DNA from: CAYWGR01 sp964458015 | Lineage (GTDB): Bacteria > Planctomycetota > Planctomycetia > Pirellulales > Thermoguttaceae | Direction: 5' to 3' | DNA: 52,960 bases | NCBI GenBank assembly: GCA_964458015.1 | Contig: CAYWGR010000012.1 | Location: forward strand, 1 to 52,960 | Shown here: positions 1 to 9,061 of the stretch, piece by piece | Layout of the letters: each line of letters opens with the position of its first letter | Position numbering within the stretch: position 1 is the stretch's first letter | The notes under the pieces: model-generated | What the model was told of the DNA's origin: nothing | The model's database searches: none | Seen by the model: the letters and a program-made list of their open reading frames with translations, nothing else | Translations under genes and position numbers: made by a program

Positions 1-575
1 CCCTCTCCCGTAAACGGGCGAGGGGAGACGCGAAAGGCGGACGATCTCTGAACGACCCTGACATGAGGCATGGTTGGAGAAACTTGGGTTCTTTGGCGTC
101 CGTCATCCCGACGTAAACGCACGGGCCTAATACCGCCTGCGGCGGACAAGAGCCGTGAACGGCTCTAACGTTTGAATCGCCGAACGCCCTCAATTAAAAT
201 TGCCTTGAAAAATAGAATATCTCGTTCGGCAGCTACGGCTGCGGAACGCTAAGTAGCGTTGCCGAAGGTTCCCAAGCCGGAGCTTGGGAACCAGGGTTGT
301 AAATTTGGAGTATCTTGTTCGGAAGCTACGGCTACGGAACGCTAAGTAGCGTTGCTAGAGGTTCCCAAGCCGGAGCTTGGGAACCAGGGTTGTAGACACA
401 GCACTGGACAGAGCCAGCGGCACACAGCGTTTGCCGAAGGTTCCCAAGCCGGAGCTTGGGAACCAGGGTTGTAGGGATTGTAGACACAACACTGGCAGAG
501 CCAGTGGCACACAGCGTTGCCGGTCGCATTTCACTGTGGAGCCGTAAGCGGCTTGTTTTCGGATTGATTGAGATA
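1..575. repeat. Non-coding leader with an array of short palindromes
   Basis: No convincing gene is seen before the start at 576. The stretch opens with a CCCTCTCCCG/CGGGCGAGGGG inverted pair (1-25) and an AGAGCCGTGAACGGCTCT hairpin near 150. From about 217 to 519 three copies of a 26-base palindrome, GTTCCCAAGCCGGAGCTTGG plus its end, lie at 267-292, 360-385 and 439-464. They are separated by two near-copies of a GGAACGCTAAGTAGCGTTGC hairpin and two near-copies of a CACTGG..CCAGTGGCACACAGCG unit. The same 26-base palindrome recurs at 25851-25876 and a variant at 18687-18710, so it is a dispersed family. Role unknown. Confidence 0.8.
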
Positions 576-1595
576 ATGCCTGAGTTGCCGCCCATCAAAA
601 GGTTCGTTTCCAATACCGGCGTTCGGATTTATCGGATTCCTTGTCAGGTGTTCGAATCGCTTTCTGGCCGGGTGTATTTGTTGTTGGGTGCAGGGCAGCC
701 AACGCTGGTCGATGCGGGGAGCGGTTTGTGGTCGTCGACCAAGCATATTCTCGCCGGATTGCAGGCCGTGCGCGATGAATTCGGCGAGCCGATCTCGGTC
801 GGCGACATTCAGCGGATCATCATCACCCACGGCCATGTGGATCATATCGGCGGCTTGCCGGAACTGCTCGAACTGATGCCGGCCCAAGTGGCGATCCACA
901 TTCTTGATCGGGGGCTTTTGGCCTCGCATCACGAGTACATCGCTATCACGGAAAATCGCTTGAGCGATTTCTTTCGGCAGGCGGGCGTCGATACGGTTCG
1001 TCGTGCCGAGTTGCTCAAGGCGTTTCATTATTCCGGCAAGCAGATCGGCAGCGTGCCCGTGGCAAAAACATTGGCCGACGGCGAGATGTTGGACGGGCTA
1101 CGGATGATCCACACGCCGGGCCATTCACCGGGCCATGTTTGCATCGGCGTGGGCAACATTTTGCTGTCGGGCGATCACATCATGGCGCAGACCGTGCCAC
1201 AGCAATGGCCCGAGCTTATGGCCCCCTTCACGGGCCTGGGGCATTATTTGGAGTCGCTTGCAAAAATCGAACGGATGCAGGGTTTCGAACTGACGCTGCC
1301 CGCCCACGAACAAGTGATTCAAGACGTTTATCGCCGGATCGAGTCGATACGCGCGGCGCACATGCGTCGGCTCGATCGTTTGTCGACCATGCTGGCCGCC
1401 GAACCGAAGCCGCTTTCGATTTACGAAATTTCGCAACGGCTTTATCCCGACGTCACGGGTTTTCGAGCCGTTTTGGCCGTGACCGACGTTGGCGCTCGCG
1501 TAGACTATCTGCATCAGCGATGTCAATTGTCGGTTGTGAACTACGATGAAATGCCGGGAACGGAAAATGCCGTGTATCGGTATTGCGTTCCGTAA
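576..1595 (+). CDS. MBL-fold metallo-hydrolase
   Basis: A metallo-beta-lactamase-fold hydrolase of 339 residues. The metal-binding motif THGHVDH lies at residues 84-90, HTPGHSPGH at 179-187, and an LLSGDH segment near 199, as in the glyoxalase II/RNase Z-like superfamily. A C-terminal helical region follows, as in LACTB2-like members. The substrate cannot be told. The start at 576 (MPELPPIKRF) is preferred because the open frame upstream runs through the palindrome repeats. The next gene is more than 300 bases away, so it is probably transcribed alone. Confidence 0.85.
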   Translation: MPELPPIKRFVSNTGVRIYRIPCQVFESLSGRVYLLLGAGQPTLVDAGSGLWSSTKHILAGLQAVRDEFGEPISVGDIQRIIITHGHVDHIGGLPELLELMPAQVAIHILDRGLLASHHEYIAITENRLSDFFRQAGVDTVRRAELLKAFHYSGKQIGSVPVAKTLADGEMLDGLRMIHTPGHSPGHVCIGVGNILLSGDHIMAQTVPQQWPELMAPFTGLGHYLESLAKIERMQGFELTLPAHEQVIQDVYRRIESIRAAHMRRLDRLSTMLAAEPKPLSIYEISQRLYPDVTGFRAVLAVTDVGARVDYLHQRCQLSVVNYDEMPGTENAVYRYCVP

Positions 1596-1767
1596 AGAAG
1601 ACCAGGCGGGAGGGCCACCAACCAATACGAGCTTCCGCTCGGTCGGCTTCGATTCGCTCCCGTTGGTCACTAGACTTTGTTAAAAATTTCACGATCTTTA
1701 GAGTTAGTAATACAGATGGATAATGAGCCGCGTTGCGAGTGCAAGCATGCAGTGAGAATTGACGACA

Positions 1768-1900
1768 CCCTCACCCCCAGCCCCTCTCCCGCGTGCGGGC
1801 GAGGGGAGCTAGTTTCTTCTACCCTCACCTTTGCGAGCGGGCGAGGGGAGCTAGTTTCCTCCGCGTTCACCTCTGCGAGCGGGCAAGGGGAGTTGCAAGG
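1768..1900 (+). repeat. Three GC-rich GCGGGCGAGGGGAGCTAG-type repeats
   Basis: Three imperfect copies of a unit containing GCGAGCGGGCGAGGGGAGCT lie directly upstream of the P-loop gene, about 45 bases apart. They begin with CACCCCCAGCCCCTCTCCCG. The frame stays open through them, giving repeated GRGELVSS-like peptides, but this reads as intergenic repeat rather than true protein. Similar CCCTCTCCC-type sequence stands at 1-25 and 27048-27154. Confidence 0.7.
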
Positions 1901-1907
1901 GCGGCCT

Positions 1908-2516
1908 ATGGCGTTGCTGCTATTAGGCCCCACGGGTTCGGGCAAGAGCCCGCTGGGACGGCAAATCGAAATCCACGGATTCGGGAGATGTCGTGCGGTG
2001 CATTTCGATTTTGGCGAAAATTTGCGTAAAACGGTCGTCAGAAACCAGTCTGACGAGAACATTTCGGCGGCCGATATCGAGTTTTTGCGCGGCGTGCTGG
2101 ATTTGGGGGCGTTGTTGGAAGATTCGCAATTTCATCTGGCCGAAAAAATTCTTCGCTCGTTTTTAGCATCGCGCAAGGCAAGCGAAGATGTTTGGGTGGT
2201 TTTGAATGGATTGCCTCGGCATGTGGGCCAAGCGAAAGCCATCGACGCGCTGCTTGCCATTCAAGGTGTAGTTTGTCTGCATTGTTCGGCGGATGTCGTG
2301 CAAGCCCGGCTTGCAAACAACGTCGGCGGCGACCGCAGCAACCGATGCGATGACGATCTGGATCGAGTGCGGAAAAAACTGGAGATCTTCGACCAAAGGA
2401 CCGCGCCCTTGGTGGACCACTATCGCCGACAAGGCGTGCGGATCATTTCGATCGAAGTAACGCCCTTGATGACGGCCGAAACAGCTTGGCAAAAGTTTGA
2501 AGAAGTTCTGCGGTAA
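1908..2516 (+). CDS. P-loop kinase-like protein (AAA/adenylate kinase fold)
   Basis: A protein of 202 residues with a Walker A motif GPTGSGKS at residues 7-14. It has an acidic middle, a VWVVLNGLPRH segment where nucleotide kinases carry a Walker B strand, and a C-terminal region rich in basic and acidic residues (RCDDDLDRVRKKLEIFDQRT) resembling the lid and final helix of adenylate kinase-like enzymes. The phosphate acceptor is unknown. The frame is open back to 1677, but that part is repeat DNA; the start at 1908 puts the P-loop where such proteins have it. No strong ribosome binding site is seen. It converges on the HEAT/TPR gene, with 27 bases between. Confidence 0.65.
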   Translation: MALLLLGPTGSGKSPLGRQIEIHGFGRCRAVHFDFGENLRKTVVRNQSDENISAADIEFLRGVLDLGALLEDSQFHLAEKILRSFLASRKASEDVWVVLNGLPRHVGQAKAIDALLAIQGVVCLHCSADVVQARLANNVGGDRSNRCDDDLDRVRKKLEIFDQRTAPLVDHYRRQGVRIISIEVTPLMTAETAWQKFEEVLR

Positions 2517-2543
2517 GCTGCTCGGCACTGGAATTGCGATGGC

Positions 2544-3209
2544 TTACCGGTTGCCCTCGACCAATCGCGTCAGTTTCGTCACCTGAACGCGAACGCCCTC
2601 TAGATCGGGATTCAACCGCAAGGCTCGGCGAAAGCATTCCAAGGCGGAGACGGAGTTTTGCAGCTCCAGATAGGCTTGGCCCATGCTCGTGGCGGCAACA
2701 AAGTGGTAAGGATTGATCTCTAGTGCTTGATGGCAATCGCGAATCGAATCGACGAATCGCCCTTCGGCGAAATGCGCGACCGCTCGCTGATGCCACGCCT
2801 CGGCAAACCAAGGTGCGCGTTCGATCAGCACGGTTGCTCGCAGGATTGCATCTCGATGGAGTTGTGCGGCGTTAAGACGAACGACCACGTTGATTTCTTG
2901 TCGATCGGCTTCACTGCCTACCCTGGTCCACAGGGTACGAATGCCGTTTTCGGCAAGGGTGCGAACGGTGCGATCTTGATCATGCAGAGCGCAACCCAGG
3001 GTATGGTTCGAATCGTAATCGCCCATAAATCCTAGCGCGAGCACGGCCGCCCGACGAGTTTCGCGGGCTGAATGACGTGTAAGACGCTGCAACGTTCCCG
3101 CGGCATAGCGTTTCGAGACTTGGGCGACGAAATCGGTCGCATCCTGGTTTTCCAGGTACTGTTGGTACAGTTCCATCAACAACGGCGACCGGGCGGAATT
3201 GGTGCTCAC
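2544..3209 (-). CDS. HEAT-repeat and TPR protein
   Basis: A protein of 221 residues with no signal peptide. The first half (about 35-105) has HEAT-like helices (RRAAVLALGFMGDYDSNHTL, then TVRTLAENGIRTLW). The second half has two to three TPR units (WFAEAWHQRAVAHFAEGRF, PYHFVAATSMGQAYLELQN, ALECFRRALRLNPDLEG). Both are protein-interaction solenoids, so the role is probably scaffolding. The GTG start at 3209 is chosen because a GGGAGAGAG purine tract lies just upstream; an ATG ten codons earlier lacks one. Confidence 0.75.
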   Translation of the reverse strand: MSTNSARSPLLMELYQQYLENQDATDFVAQVSKRYAAGTLQRLTRHSARETRRAAVLALGFMGDYDSNHTLGCALHDQDRTVRTLAENGIRTLWTRVGSEADRQEINVVVRLNAAQLHRDAILRATVLIERAPWFAEAWHQRAVAHFAEGRFVDSIRDCHQALEINPYHFVAATSMGQAYLELQNSVSALECFRRALRLNPDLEGVRVQVTKLTRLVEGNR

Positions 3210-3391
3210 GCGACTCTCTCCCAAAAAACAAAGCCACACCCCTTTGAGCTATTCTCCGATTGTAATCACAAACCACAGCGAACTCCAATAAATTTCCGAT
3301 TTCTCGGCAAACGTTTTTGGGGGGGGCGAAAGAAAAGAGTAATATAGAAGAAGTGAATCACTTTCCAGCATCCCCGCCATTGAGGGGACTA

Positions 3392-4438
3392 ATGAAATCC
3401 CGTAGCTCAAAATTATTTCCACTTTTTCAGGCAGTCGCCCTAACGGTGGCGGGCTATTTCCTTGTATTTCAAGGGGATTTGCCGGCTGCCGAAAAAGCGC
3501 CCTGGGTCACGGGCACGGAACTTCAACAGCGACTCGGCCAGTCGGTTGATATTTTGTGGTCGGGCACTCCCCTGCGTGACGCCCTTACGAGCCTTTCTCG
3601 CGCCCAGCATGTTGCCATACTGCTCGACCGTCGAGTAGACCCCGGTCAGAAATTGGATTTGACCATTCGGAACGTGCCCATGAAGCAGGCCTTGCAAATG
3701 GTCGCAGATCGCTGCAACTTAGGCATCGCTCGTTTGGGATCCGTGGTTTATCTTGGCCCTGCGACGTCAGCCCAACGGTTGCGTCCGCTGTCGCAAGCAT
3801 TTCAGCAAACATCCCGGCATTTGTCGCCCGCCATTCAACAGAAACTTCTTCTGAGAAAAACGACGGTTTGGGAAGACCTGGTAACGCCGGGAGAGTTATT
3901 GACACAATTAAGTGAAAAAAACGGGGTGGAAATCGTCGGGCTGGACCAAATTCCCCACGATCTTTGGGCGGCAGCCGAGTTGCCTTCGCTTTCGCTGGCC
4001 GACCGACTCACGTTGATTGCAATTCAATTCGACTTGAGCTTCAAAGCATCGGCCGATGGCAATCAGCTTGAACTTGCGCCCATTCCCGAGGATCTCCGTC
4101 CGGTGACGGCCGACAAGGACGGTTTTGGCCCCTTGCGTCCAATGACGCCGACGCCCCGGACCAAGAAAGCCGCGAACCTCGACCGCACCCGTATTCAGCG
4201 TATGGCGGTGCAATCGGAGCCGTTGGGCCCAGTTCTTCGACAGTTGGCTGAACGGTTGGGCCTGGAATTGCATTTGAACGAACAGGCCATCGCCAAGGCC
4301 GGCATTTCTCTCGACCAGCGGGTGTCGGTGAAGGTTGAAAACGCAACCATTGATGAGCTATTCGGTGAATTGCTGAAATCCACGGGGCTAACATTCCACC
4401 GACGTCAAAGGGTCGTTGAAATCGCACCCGCAAAGTAG
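3392..4438 (+). CDS. Secreted protein with STN-like (secretin/TonB N-terminal) repeats
   Basis: A protein of 348 residues with an N-terminal hydrophobic segment (FPLFQAVALTVAGYFLVFQG) that looks like a signal peptide ending before AAEKAPW. Three related segments follow. Each has the pattern 'amphipathic helix, hydrophobic strand, short beta hairpin' of STN domains: about 45-120 (PLRDALTSLSRAQHVAILLD, then RNVPMKQALQMVADRCNLGI), about 155-235, and about 275-345 (ATIDELFGELLKSTGLTF). No secretin barrel or TonB receptor domain follows, so it is a stand-alone STN protein, presumably periplasmic. The start at 3392 sets the signal peptide at the N-terminus. Confidence 0.65.
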   Translation: MKSRSSKLFPLFQAVALTVAGYFLVFQGDLPAAEKAPWVTGTELQQRLGQSVDILWSGTPLRDALTSLSRAQHVAILLDRRVDPGQKLDLTIRNVPMKQALQMVADRCNLGIARLGSVVYLGPATSAQRLRPLSQAFQQTSRHLSPAIQQKLLLRKTTVWEDLVTPGELLTQLSEKNGVEIVGLDQIPHDLWAAAELPSLSLADRLTLIAIQFDLSFKASADGNQLELAPIPEDLRPVTADKDGFGPLRPMTPTPRTKKAANLDRTRIQRMAVQSEPLGPVLRQLAERLGLELHLNEQAIAKAGISLDQRVSVKVENATIDELFGELLKSTGLTFHRRQRVVEIAPAK

Positions 4439-4477
4439 GGGCCTAACGACAAGCCGATCGGGATCACGTTTTTACAT

Positions 4478-4832
4478 GGGCGCAGCAATTTCTTGTGGTC
4501 AAGTTGGATAAGCTGTGTTGTTTAGCTACCTCGGTCTGGCGATTTGGCAGCAGGGCCGCCGTACCGGCGGCCGCTAAACTTGGGGACGACGTACCGGCGG
4601 CCGCTAAACGAGGGTTGGACGTTACCGATGACCGCTAAACTGTGGTGCTATCTGAGCACATCCCGGGAGCTGTTAGCTCCCGGCTATTCTGAACTTTTTG
4701 TGCAATTTGCGCGTATCCCGGGAGTTGTTCGCTCCCGGCTAAACTAAACTAGGGGCTGACGTACCGGCGGCGGCTTAACTGTTGTGGATTTTGCGGTCTG
4801 CGGACAAACCGCCAAAATCCGTTACGGCACCC
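4478..4832 (+). repeat. Composite intergenic element, copy A
   Basis: First of three copies of a modular element; the others are 14277-14578 and 23899-24180. Left module: TTTCTTGTGGTCAAGTTGGA followed by TAAGCTGTGTTGTTTAGCTA. Middle: several GTACCGGCGGCCGCTAAAC units and two GGGAGCTGTTAGCTCCCGG-type palindromes (near 4663-4685 and 4719-4739). Right module (4781-4830): a hairpin GGATTTTGCGGT / ACCGCCAAAATCC with one bulged base and a 10-base loop, followed by GTTACGGCACCC. It fills the gap between the STN gene and the FGE-like gene. No coding potential is credible. Confidence 0.85.
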
Positions 4833-4922
4833 TTTTGGCATCCCCCCCCTTGCTTCTCAACGATGGTTGAGGTACCGTCCATCGTTTACTCGACATTGTT
4901 ATTATTCGGAACAGCAGACTCC

Positions 4923-5834
4923 ATGCGCAGCTATCGCAGAATTGATCCGGTATTTTTAGCCGTCCTTATCGGGGGCTTGTTGCTTTTTTCGTCTTATATG
5001 GGTTGCTCGCGAAAAACGAAGCAGCCGGCCGCGGATTCTAAGCGACCGGCTTCGGGCGTTCCCGCTCGCCCTGCCGGCAACCCCAAAGAGCAACGCGCCG
5101 CGGAAATTCCAACAACGGTCGAGCCGTTTACGCTTGCCGAGAAGGAATACAAAATCGAACTGGCCCCGGGCATCGCGATGGAATTCGTCGGCATTCCGGC
5201 AGGAAGCTTTATGATGGGCAACAATCGGCTCGGCATCCGCCGGCATGAAGAAAAGATTGCCAAACCGTTTTATCTTGGCAAGTACGAAGTAACCCAGGAG
5301 CAATGGCAGGCCGTGATGGGCACAACCCCCAGCCTGCACAAAGGGCCGCCGAAGCGACCGGTCGAACGCATTAACTGGGACGACTGCCAAACGTTCCTGC
5401 AAAAGCTTAATGAAAAATTCGGCAGCACCGGGATGCGGTTTGGGCTTCCGACCGAAGCACAATGGGAATGGGCTTGCCGCGCCGGCACAACGATGCGCAT
5501 CGACTCGACCGACAATCCGGATAAGATCGAGGAATATGCATGGCTGGGGACGAATTCCGGTTTGGAAACGCATCCGGTCGGAGAAAAGAAAGCGAACAAG
5601 TGGGGCCTTTACGACATGCACGGGAACGTGGCCGAATGGTGCGCCGATAACGCCACGAACATGACCGACGCTCAATTGCCCGAAGGCGCGGGCCCGGGCG
5701 GTGATTTTCATGTCGTGCGAGGCGGCGCATGGCGAGACGCCGCGCGCGAGGCGACTTCGATGACCCGCGTTTTGCGCCGCGATACGGTTTCGTTGCGTTT
5801 CGACGGTTTCCGCGTGCTCTGCGAACCCAAATAA
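4923..5834 (+). CDS. Lipoprotein with formylglycine-generating-enzyme-like (SUMF1) domain
   Basis: A protein of 303 residues. It starts MRSYRRIDPV with a hydrophobic segment and a lipobox-like SSYMGC near residue 22, so it is probably a membrane-anchored lipoprotein. After a linker of about 50 residues comes an FGE-sulfatase fold: EFVGIPAGSFMMG, YLGKYEVTQEQWQAVMG, RFGLPTEAQWEWACRAG, GLYDMHGNVAEW, VRGGAWRD and the closing LRFDGFRVL. The pair of active-site cysteines of true formylglycine-generating enzymes is not seen in the C-terminal part, so sulfatase activation is unlikely. Planctomycetes carry many such domains as presumed ligand-binding modules. The start at 4923 is chosen for the signal segment. 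Confidence 0.85.
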   Translation: MRSYRRIDPVFLAVLIGGLLLFSSYMGCSRKTKQPAADSKRPASGVPARPAGNPKEQRAAEIPTTVEPFTLAEKEYKIELAPGIAMEFVGIPAGSFMMGNNRLGIRRHEEKIAKPFYLGKYEVTQEQWQAVMGTTPSLHKGPPKRPVERINWDDCQTFLQKLNEKFGSTGMRFGLPTEAQWEWACRAGTTMRIDSTDNPDKIEEYAWLGTNSGLETHPVGEKKANKWGLYDMHGNVAEWCADNATNMTDAQLPEGAGPGGDFHVVRGGAWRDAAREATSMTRVLRRDTVSLRFDGFRVLCEPK

Positions 5835-5848
5835 ATGTATGACCCCGT

Positions 5849-7141
5849 ATGGCGCATCAACCTTCGCCACTTGCCGCTCCTTCCCCGCCCAAGGTGGTTT
5901 TCGCCTGGGCGATGTACGATTGGGCGAATAGCGCCTATTCCACGCTGCTGATTACGGTGGTGTTGCATTATTTGCAAGAAATCGTGTTGCCCGGGCGGCG
6001 GGGACCGGCCGTATTTGCCTGGGGCATCGGCGCGGCAATGCTGGCGGCGGCCGTGCTTTCGCCCATCATCGGCGCGGTGGCCGACGCCAATCGCAGCAAA
6101 CGGCGATGGCTGGCGGGCACGGCTTTTTCGGGCGCCAGCGCCGCCGTGGCAATGGCGCTGCTGCCGCCCAACCAAGTCGGCGCCATTATCGCCGCATTCG
6201 TTCTGATGGGCATTTGTTTCGAGCTGTCGCTTGTGCCTTACAACGGATTTCTGCCCGAAATCACGACCGAGGAAACGATCAACCGCGTTTCGGCCTGGGG
6301 CTTTGCTTTGGGCTACGTGGGCGGGTCGATTCCGCTGGTACTCGCCTGGTTGATCGTTCACTTCGGACAGAATCTCGACTGGCTTGGCGAAGCGGCTCAA
6401 CACCGGGCAGGCATTTTATTGCTGGGGCTTTGGTGGGGACTTTTTACCGTGCCGACCGTGCTAATCCTTCGCGACCGCGGCCCTGTGCCCGACCGACGCG
6501 AACCGCCCTGGCGAGCCGTGCGGCAAGCCATGGGCGAAGTCGCCCGCTCGTTGGCCAACGTGCGTCGGTTTCCGATCCTCGCGATGTTTCTGGTTGCCTT
6601 TCTTTTTTATAACGACGGCATGCAGACCGTGATTACCCAGGCCATGACATTGGCAAATAAAGAGATGCGATTCTCGGTCGATCAGATGTTTCTGTTGGTC
6701 CTGGTAATTCAATTGGTTGCGTTGCCCGGCTCGCTGTTGATTGGCCGCCTTTCCGACCTTCTCGGACAAAAAACAACTCTGCTGGTTTGCCTTGCGGTTT
6801 GGGTCGGACTGCTGGCGGCGATCTATTTCGTCGAGAGCAAAACCTCTTTCTGGATCATGGGCATGATCCTAGCCTTGGTTTTAGGCGGAACGCAATCGGT
6901 CAGCCGGGCGATGATGGGCGTGATGACGCCCGCGCGACATGCCGCCGAATTTTTCGGGTTCTTCAACTTTTCCGGCAAGGCGGCAAGCATACTCGGCCCC
7001 ACACTGTTCGGCGCGATCATTTATGCGACCGGCAATTCGCGTTGGGCCGCCGTCAGTCTGTCGATCTTCTTCCTGGTCGGCATCGTCGTTCTCATGCGGA
7101 TCGACGTCGCCGAAGGCCGGCGGCAAGCGTCGGAAAGCTGA
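5849..7141 (+). CDS. MFS transporter (UMF1/Atg22-like)
   Basis: A 430-residue integral membrane protein with about 12 hydrophobic segments. The opening VFAWAMYDWANSAYSTLLIT is typical of the UMF1/Atg22-like branch of the major facilitator superfamily (the YDWANSAY signature). GAVADANRSKRRW after the second helix and GRLSDLLGQKTTLL in the second half match the MFS loop 2-3 motif. The substrate is unknown; Atg22 relatives export amino acids in yeast. It begins 14 bases after the FGE-like gene and may share its transcript. Confidence 0.85.
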   Translation: MAHQPSPLAAPSPPKVVFAWAMYDWANSAYSTLLITVVLHYLQEIVLPGRRGPAVFAWGIGAAMLAAAVLSPIIGAVADANRSKRRWLAGTAFSGASAAVAMALLPPNQVGAIIAAFVLMGICFELSLVPYNGFLPEITTEETINRVSAWGFALGYVGGSIPLVLAWLIVHFGQNLDWLGEAAQHRAGILLLGLWWGLFTVPTVLILRDRGPVPDRREPPWRAVRQAMGEVARSLANVRRFPILAMFLVAFLFYNDGMQTVITQAMTLANKEMRFSVDQMFLLVLVIQLVALPGSLLIGRLSDLLGQKTTLLVCLAVWVGLLAAIYFVESKTSFWIMGMILALVLGGTQSVSRAMMGVMTPARHAAEFFGFFNFSGKAASILGPTLFGAIIYATGNSRWAAVSLSIFFLVGIVVLMRIDVAEGRRQASES

Positions 7142-7171
7142 ACACTCTTCCGACCGCTGCTTGGGAAAAAA

Positions 7172-9061
7172 TCAAATTTCGACCGGCGGAGTCGTGGGAG
7201 TGATCGGGGTCTTCACCAACGGCATCCCGACCATACTATCGGTCGGCGCGCCGGTGGCGACGCCCTTTGTCTTTTCCTGCGTCGGTTTCTTGCCATTCTC
7301 GACGGCATCGTGGTTTTTCGACGCGATACTGTCTTCCGGCTTTCGATCGGGATACTGCTGGGCAATCCGACGCATATCGGGCAGCCGTCGGACGAAAGCC
7401 GACAACAACATAGGATCGAATTGCTTGCCCGACTCTTTTTCCATCATCGCCAAGGCTTCACTTTCCGACAACGCAGGCCGTCCCGGAGCATCGTGGGTTA
7501 GATAATCATAGGTGTCGATGATGGCCAGGATGCGCGCGCTTTCGGGAATGGCTTTGCCGACCAATCCCTGGGGATATCCCTTTCCGTCCCAACGCTCATG
7601 GTGGAACTGGGCGATCTCCCAAGCCATGCGCAACATGGGGACTTTCGAGCCGGCAAAAACTTCGGCCCCGATATTGGTGTGGGTCATCATGACCTCATTT
7701 ACAGCGGGCGTAAGATTCTCGGATTTGAGAAGAATCGCATCGGGAATGCCGATCTTGCCGATATCGTGCATCGGCGCGGCGCGGCGAATCGCTTCCACAT
7801 CTTCGCCATACCAATCGGCGGCCCGGGCCAAGGCCTGGCTCATTAGCCCGATGCGACGCGCTCGCATCCCTTCCTCACCCGCGGTCAATCGCGCCGCCGA
7901 CATCAACCGGCAAAACACCTCTTCCTGAGCGGCACGAATATCGGCGGTTTGCTCGCGTACTTTCTCTTCCAAATGAAGGCGATTATCAATGCTCATCCAC
8001 ACATATCCCGCTATCATCACGGTGAACAAGATTCCAATCCCCAGCACGGTGGTCGGCCACCATGTCGTATGAGCTTGCTGAAAGGCCGGCGAAGGCTTGC
8101 AGATGATCGTCCACGGATGTCCGACCACATTAAGCCGCGCTTCGTAATACTCGCCCGTCGGGCTTAGAAAACGTTGCGAAGCGGCCACCTTTCCTTCGCC
8201 CTCGCGAGAGCGCGAGGCATGAAACTGGAGTGATTTCGGATCCGACGCATCATACAACCCGATGTCGATTCCTTCCGGCTGGAGGCGGGACAACGCCGAT
8301 TCCAACATCTGGTCGGGCCGGAACACGCCCATGATAAACCCAATGTGATACTTGCTTCGATCTTCGACGGTTTTAAGCGGTTTGTGTTTTTCATAGACGG
8401 GCATACAGACTAAGAAACCGCTGTTGCCGTCCGTGGATTTTTCATCTTGCAGAAAGGAAATGCGTCCGCTGGCCACCGTCTTTCCCAAGTCACGAGTCTT
8501 TTCCAACGCCTCGCGGCGAGTTTCCTCGGAGGCCACATCGTAGCCGAACGCCTTCCGGTTTCCCGCCTGGGGGCCGACATAATAGATGGGGTAGTATTCA
8601 TCGCGACGTGGCGCCGCGACAAGCTGTCCGTCTTTCCCTAGCTCGGTGAACTGGAATCCCTTGATGCCATCGCGCTGTGCGGCAGCTTCGTACTCCGCTC
8701 GTTTGCTATCGGGCACACGGGGTATCCATTCAACAGCAGCAATGCTATTGGCCCGAGCCATAAACGGCACAAGCGTATCGTTGAACTCTTGCCTCTCGAT
8801 ACGTCCGTCGCTGCTTAAGGACGATCGCACCAATTCCAACATGGCCATCTCGGTATCGAATGCCCCTTTGACGGCATTTGCACGTTCCTCGGCCGCCAGA
8901 CGAAACGCCTTCTCGGCATCTTTATGTTCCCACGAACGAAGAAGCCCAAAGATCGCCAGGGAAAATAATACTCCCAAACATGCGATGACCGCGACGGGCC
9001 AATAGTGGTGACGTCTTGGTTCGGAGGAATACTTTTTTTCCGACGGCAGTATCTGATCCAT
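7172..9061 (-). CDS. CHASE-domain sensor with HD-GYP phosphodiesterase domain
   Basis: A membrane sensor of 629 residues. TM1 (about 18-40, YWPVAVIACLGVLFSLAIFG) is followed by a periplasmic CHASE domain (about 65-230; RANSIAAVEWIPRVP, EYYPIYYVGP). TM2 is near 330-350 (TTVLGIGILFTVMIAGYVWM), and a cytoplasmic HD-GYP domain follows with APMHDIGKIGIPD, MMTHTNIGAEVF and HHERWDGKGYPQG. HD-GYP domains hydrolyse cyclic di-GMP, so it probably lowers c-di-GMP in response to a small outer ligand. The tail after about 570 is Pro/Thr-rich and unstructured. Start MDQILPSEKK at 9061; an upstream ATG adds 11 residues. Confidence 0.88.
   Translation of the reverse strand: MDQILPSEKKYSSEPRRHHYWPVAVIACLGVLFSLAIFGLLRSWEHKDAEKAFRLAAEERANAVKGAFDTEMAMLELVRSSLSSDGRIERQEFNDTLVPFMARANSIAAVEWIPRVPDSKRAEYEAAAQRDGIKGFQFTELGKDGQLVAAPRRDEYYPIYYVGPQAGNRKAFGYDVASEETRREALEKTRDLGKTVASGRISFLQDEKSTDGNSGFLVCMPVYEKHKPLKTVEDRSKYHIGFIMGVFRPDQMLESALSRLQPEGIDIGLYDASDPKSLQFHASRSREGEGKVAASQRFLSPTGEYYEARLNVVGHPWTIICKPSPAFQQAHTTWWPTTVLGIGILFTVMIAGYVWMSIDNRLHLEEKVREQTADIRAAQEEVFCRLMSAARLTAGEEGMRARRIGLMSQALARAADWYGEDVEAIRRAAPMHDIGKIGIPDAILLKSENLTPAVNEVMMTHTNIGAEVFAGSKVPMLRMAWEIAQFHHERWDGKGYPQGLVGKAIPESARILAIIDTYDYLTHDAPGRPALSESEALAMMEKESGKQFDPMLLSAFVRRLPDMRRIAQQYPDRKPEDSIASKNHDAVENGKKPTQEKTKGVATGAPTDSMVGMPLVKTPITPTTPPVEI

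Noticed and set aside
215..520. Possible CRISPR array
   Set aside because: Repeats are palindromic, of several types, with short and partly identical spacers, and no cas gene is present.
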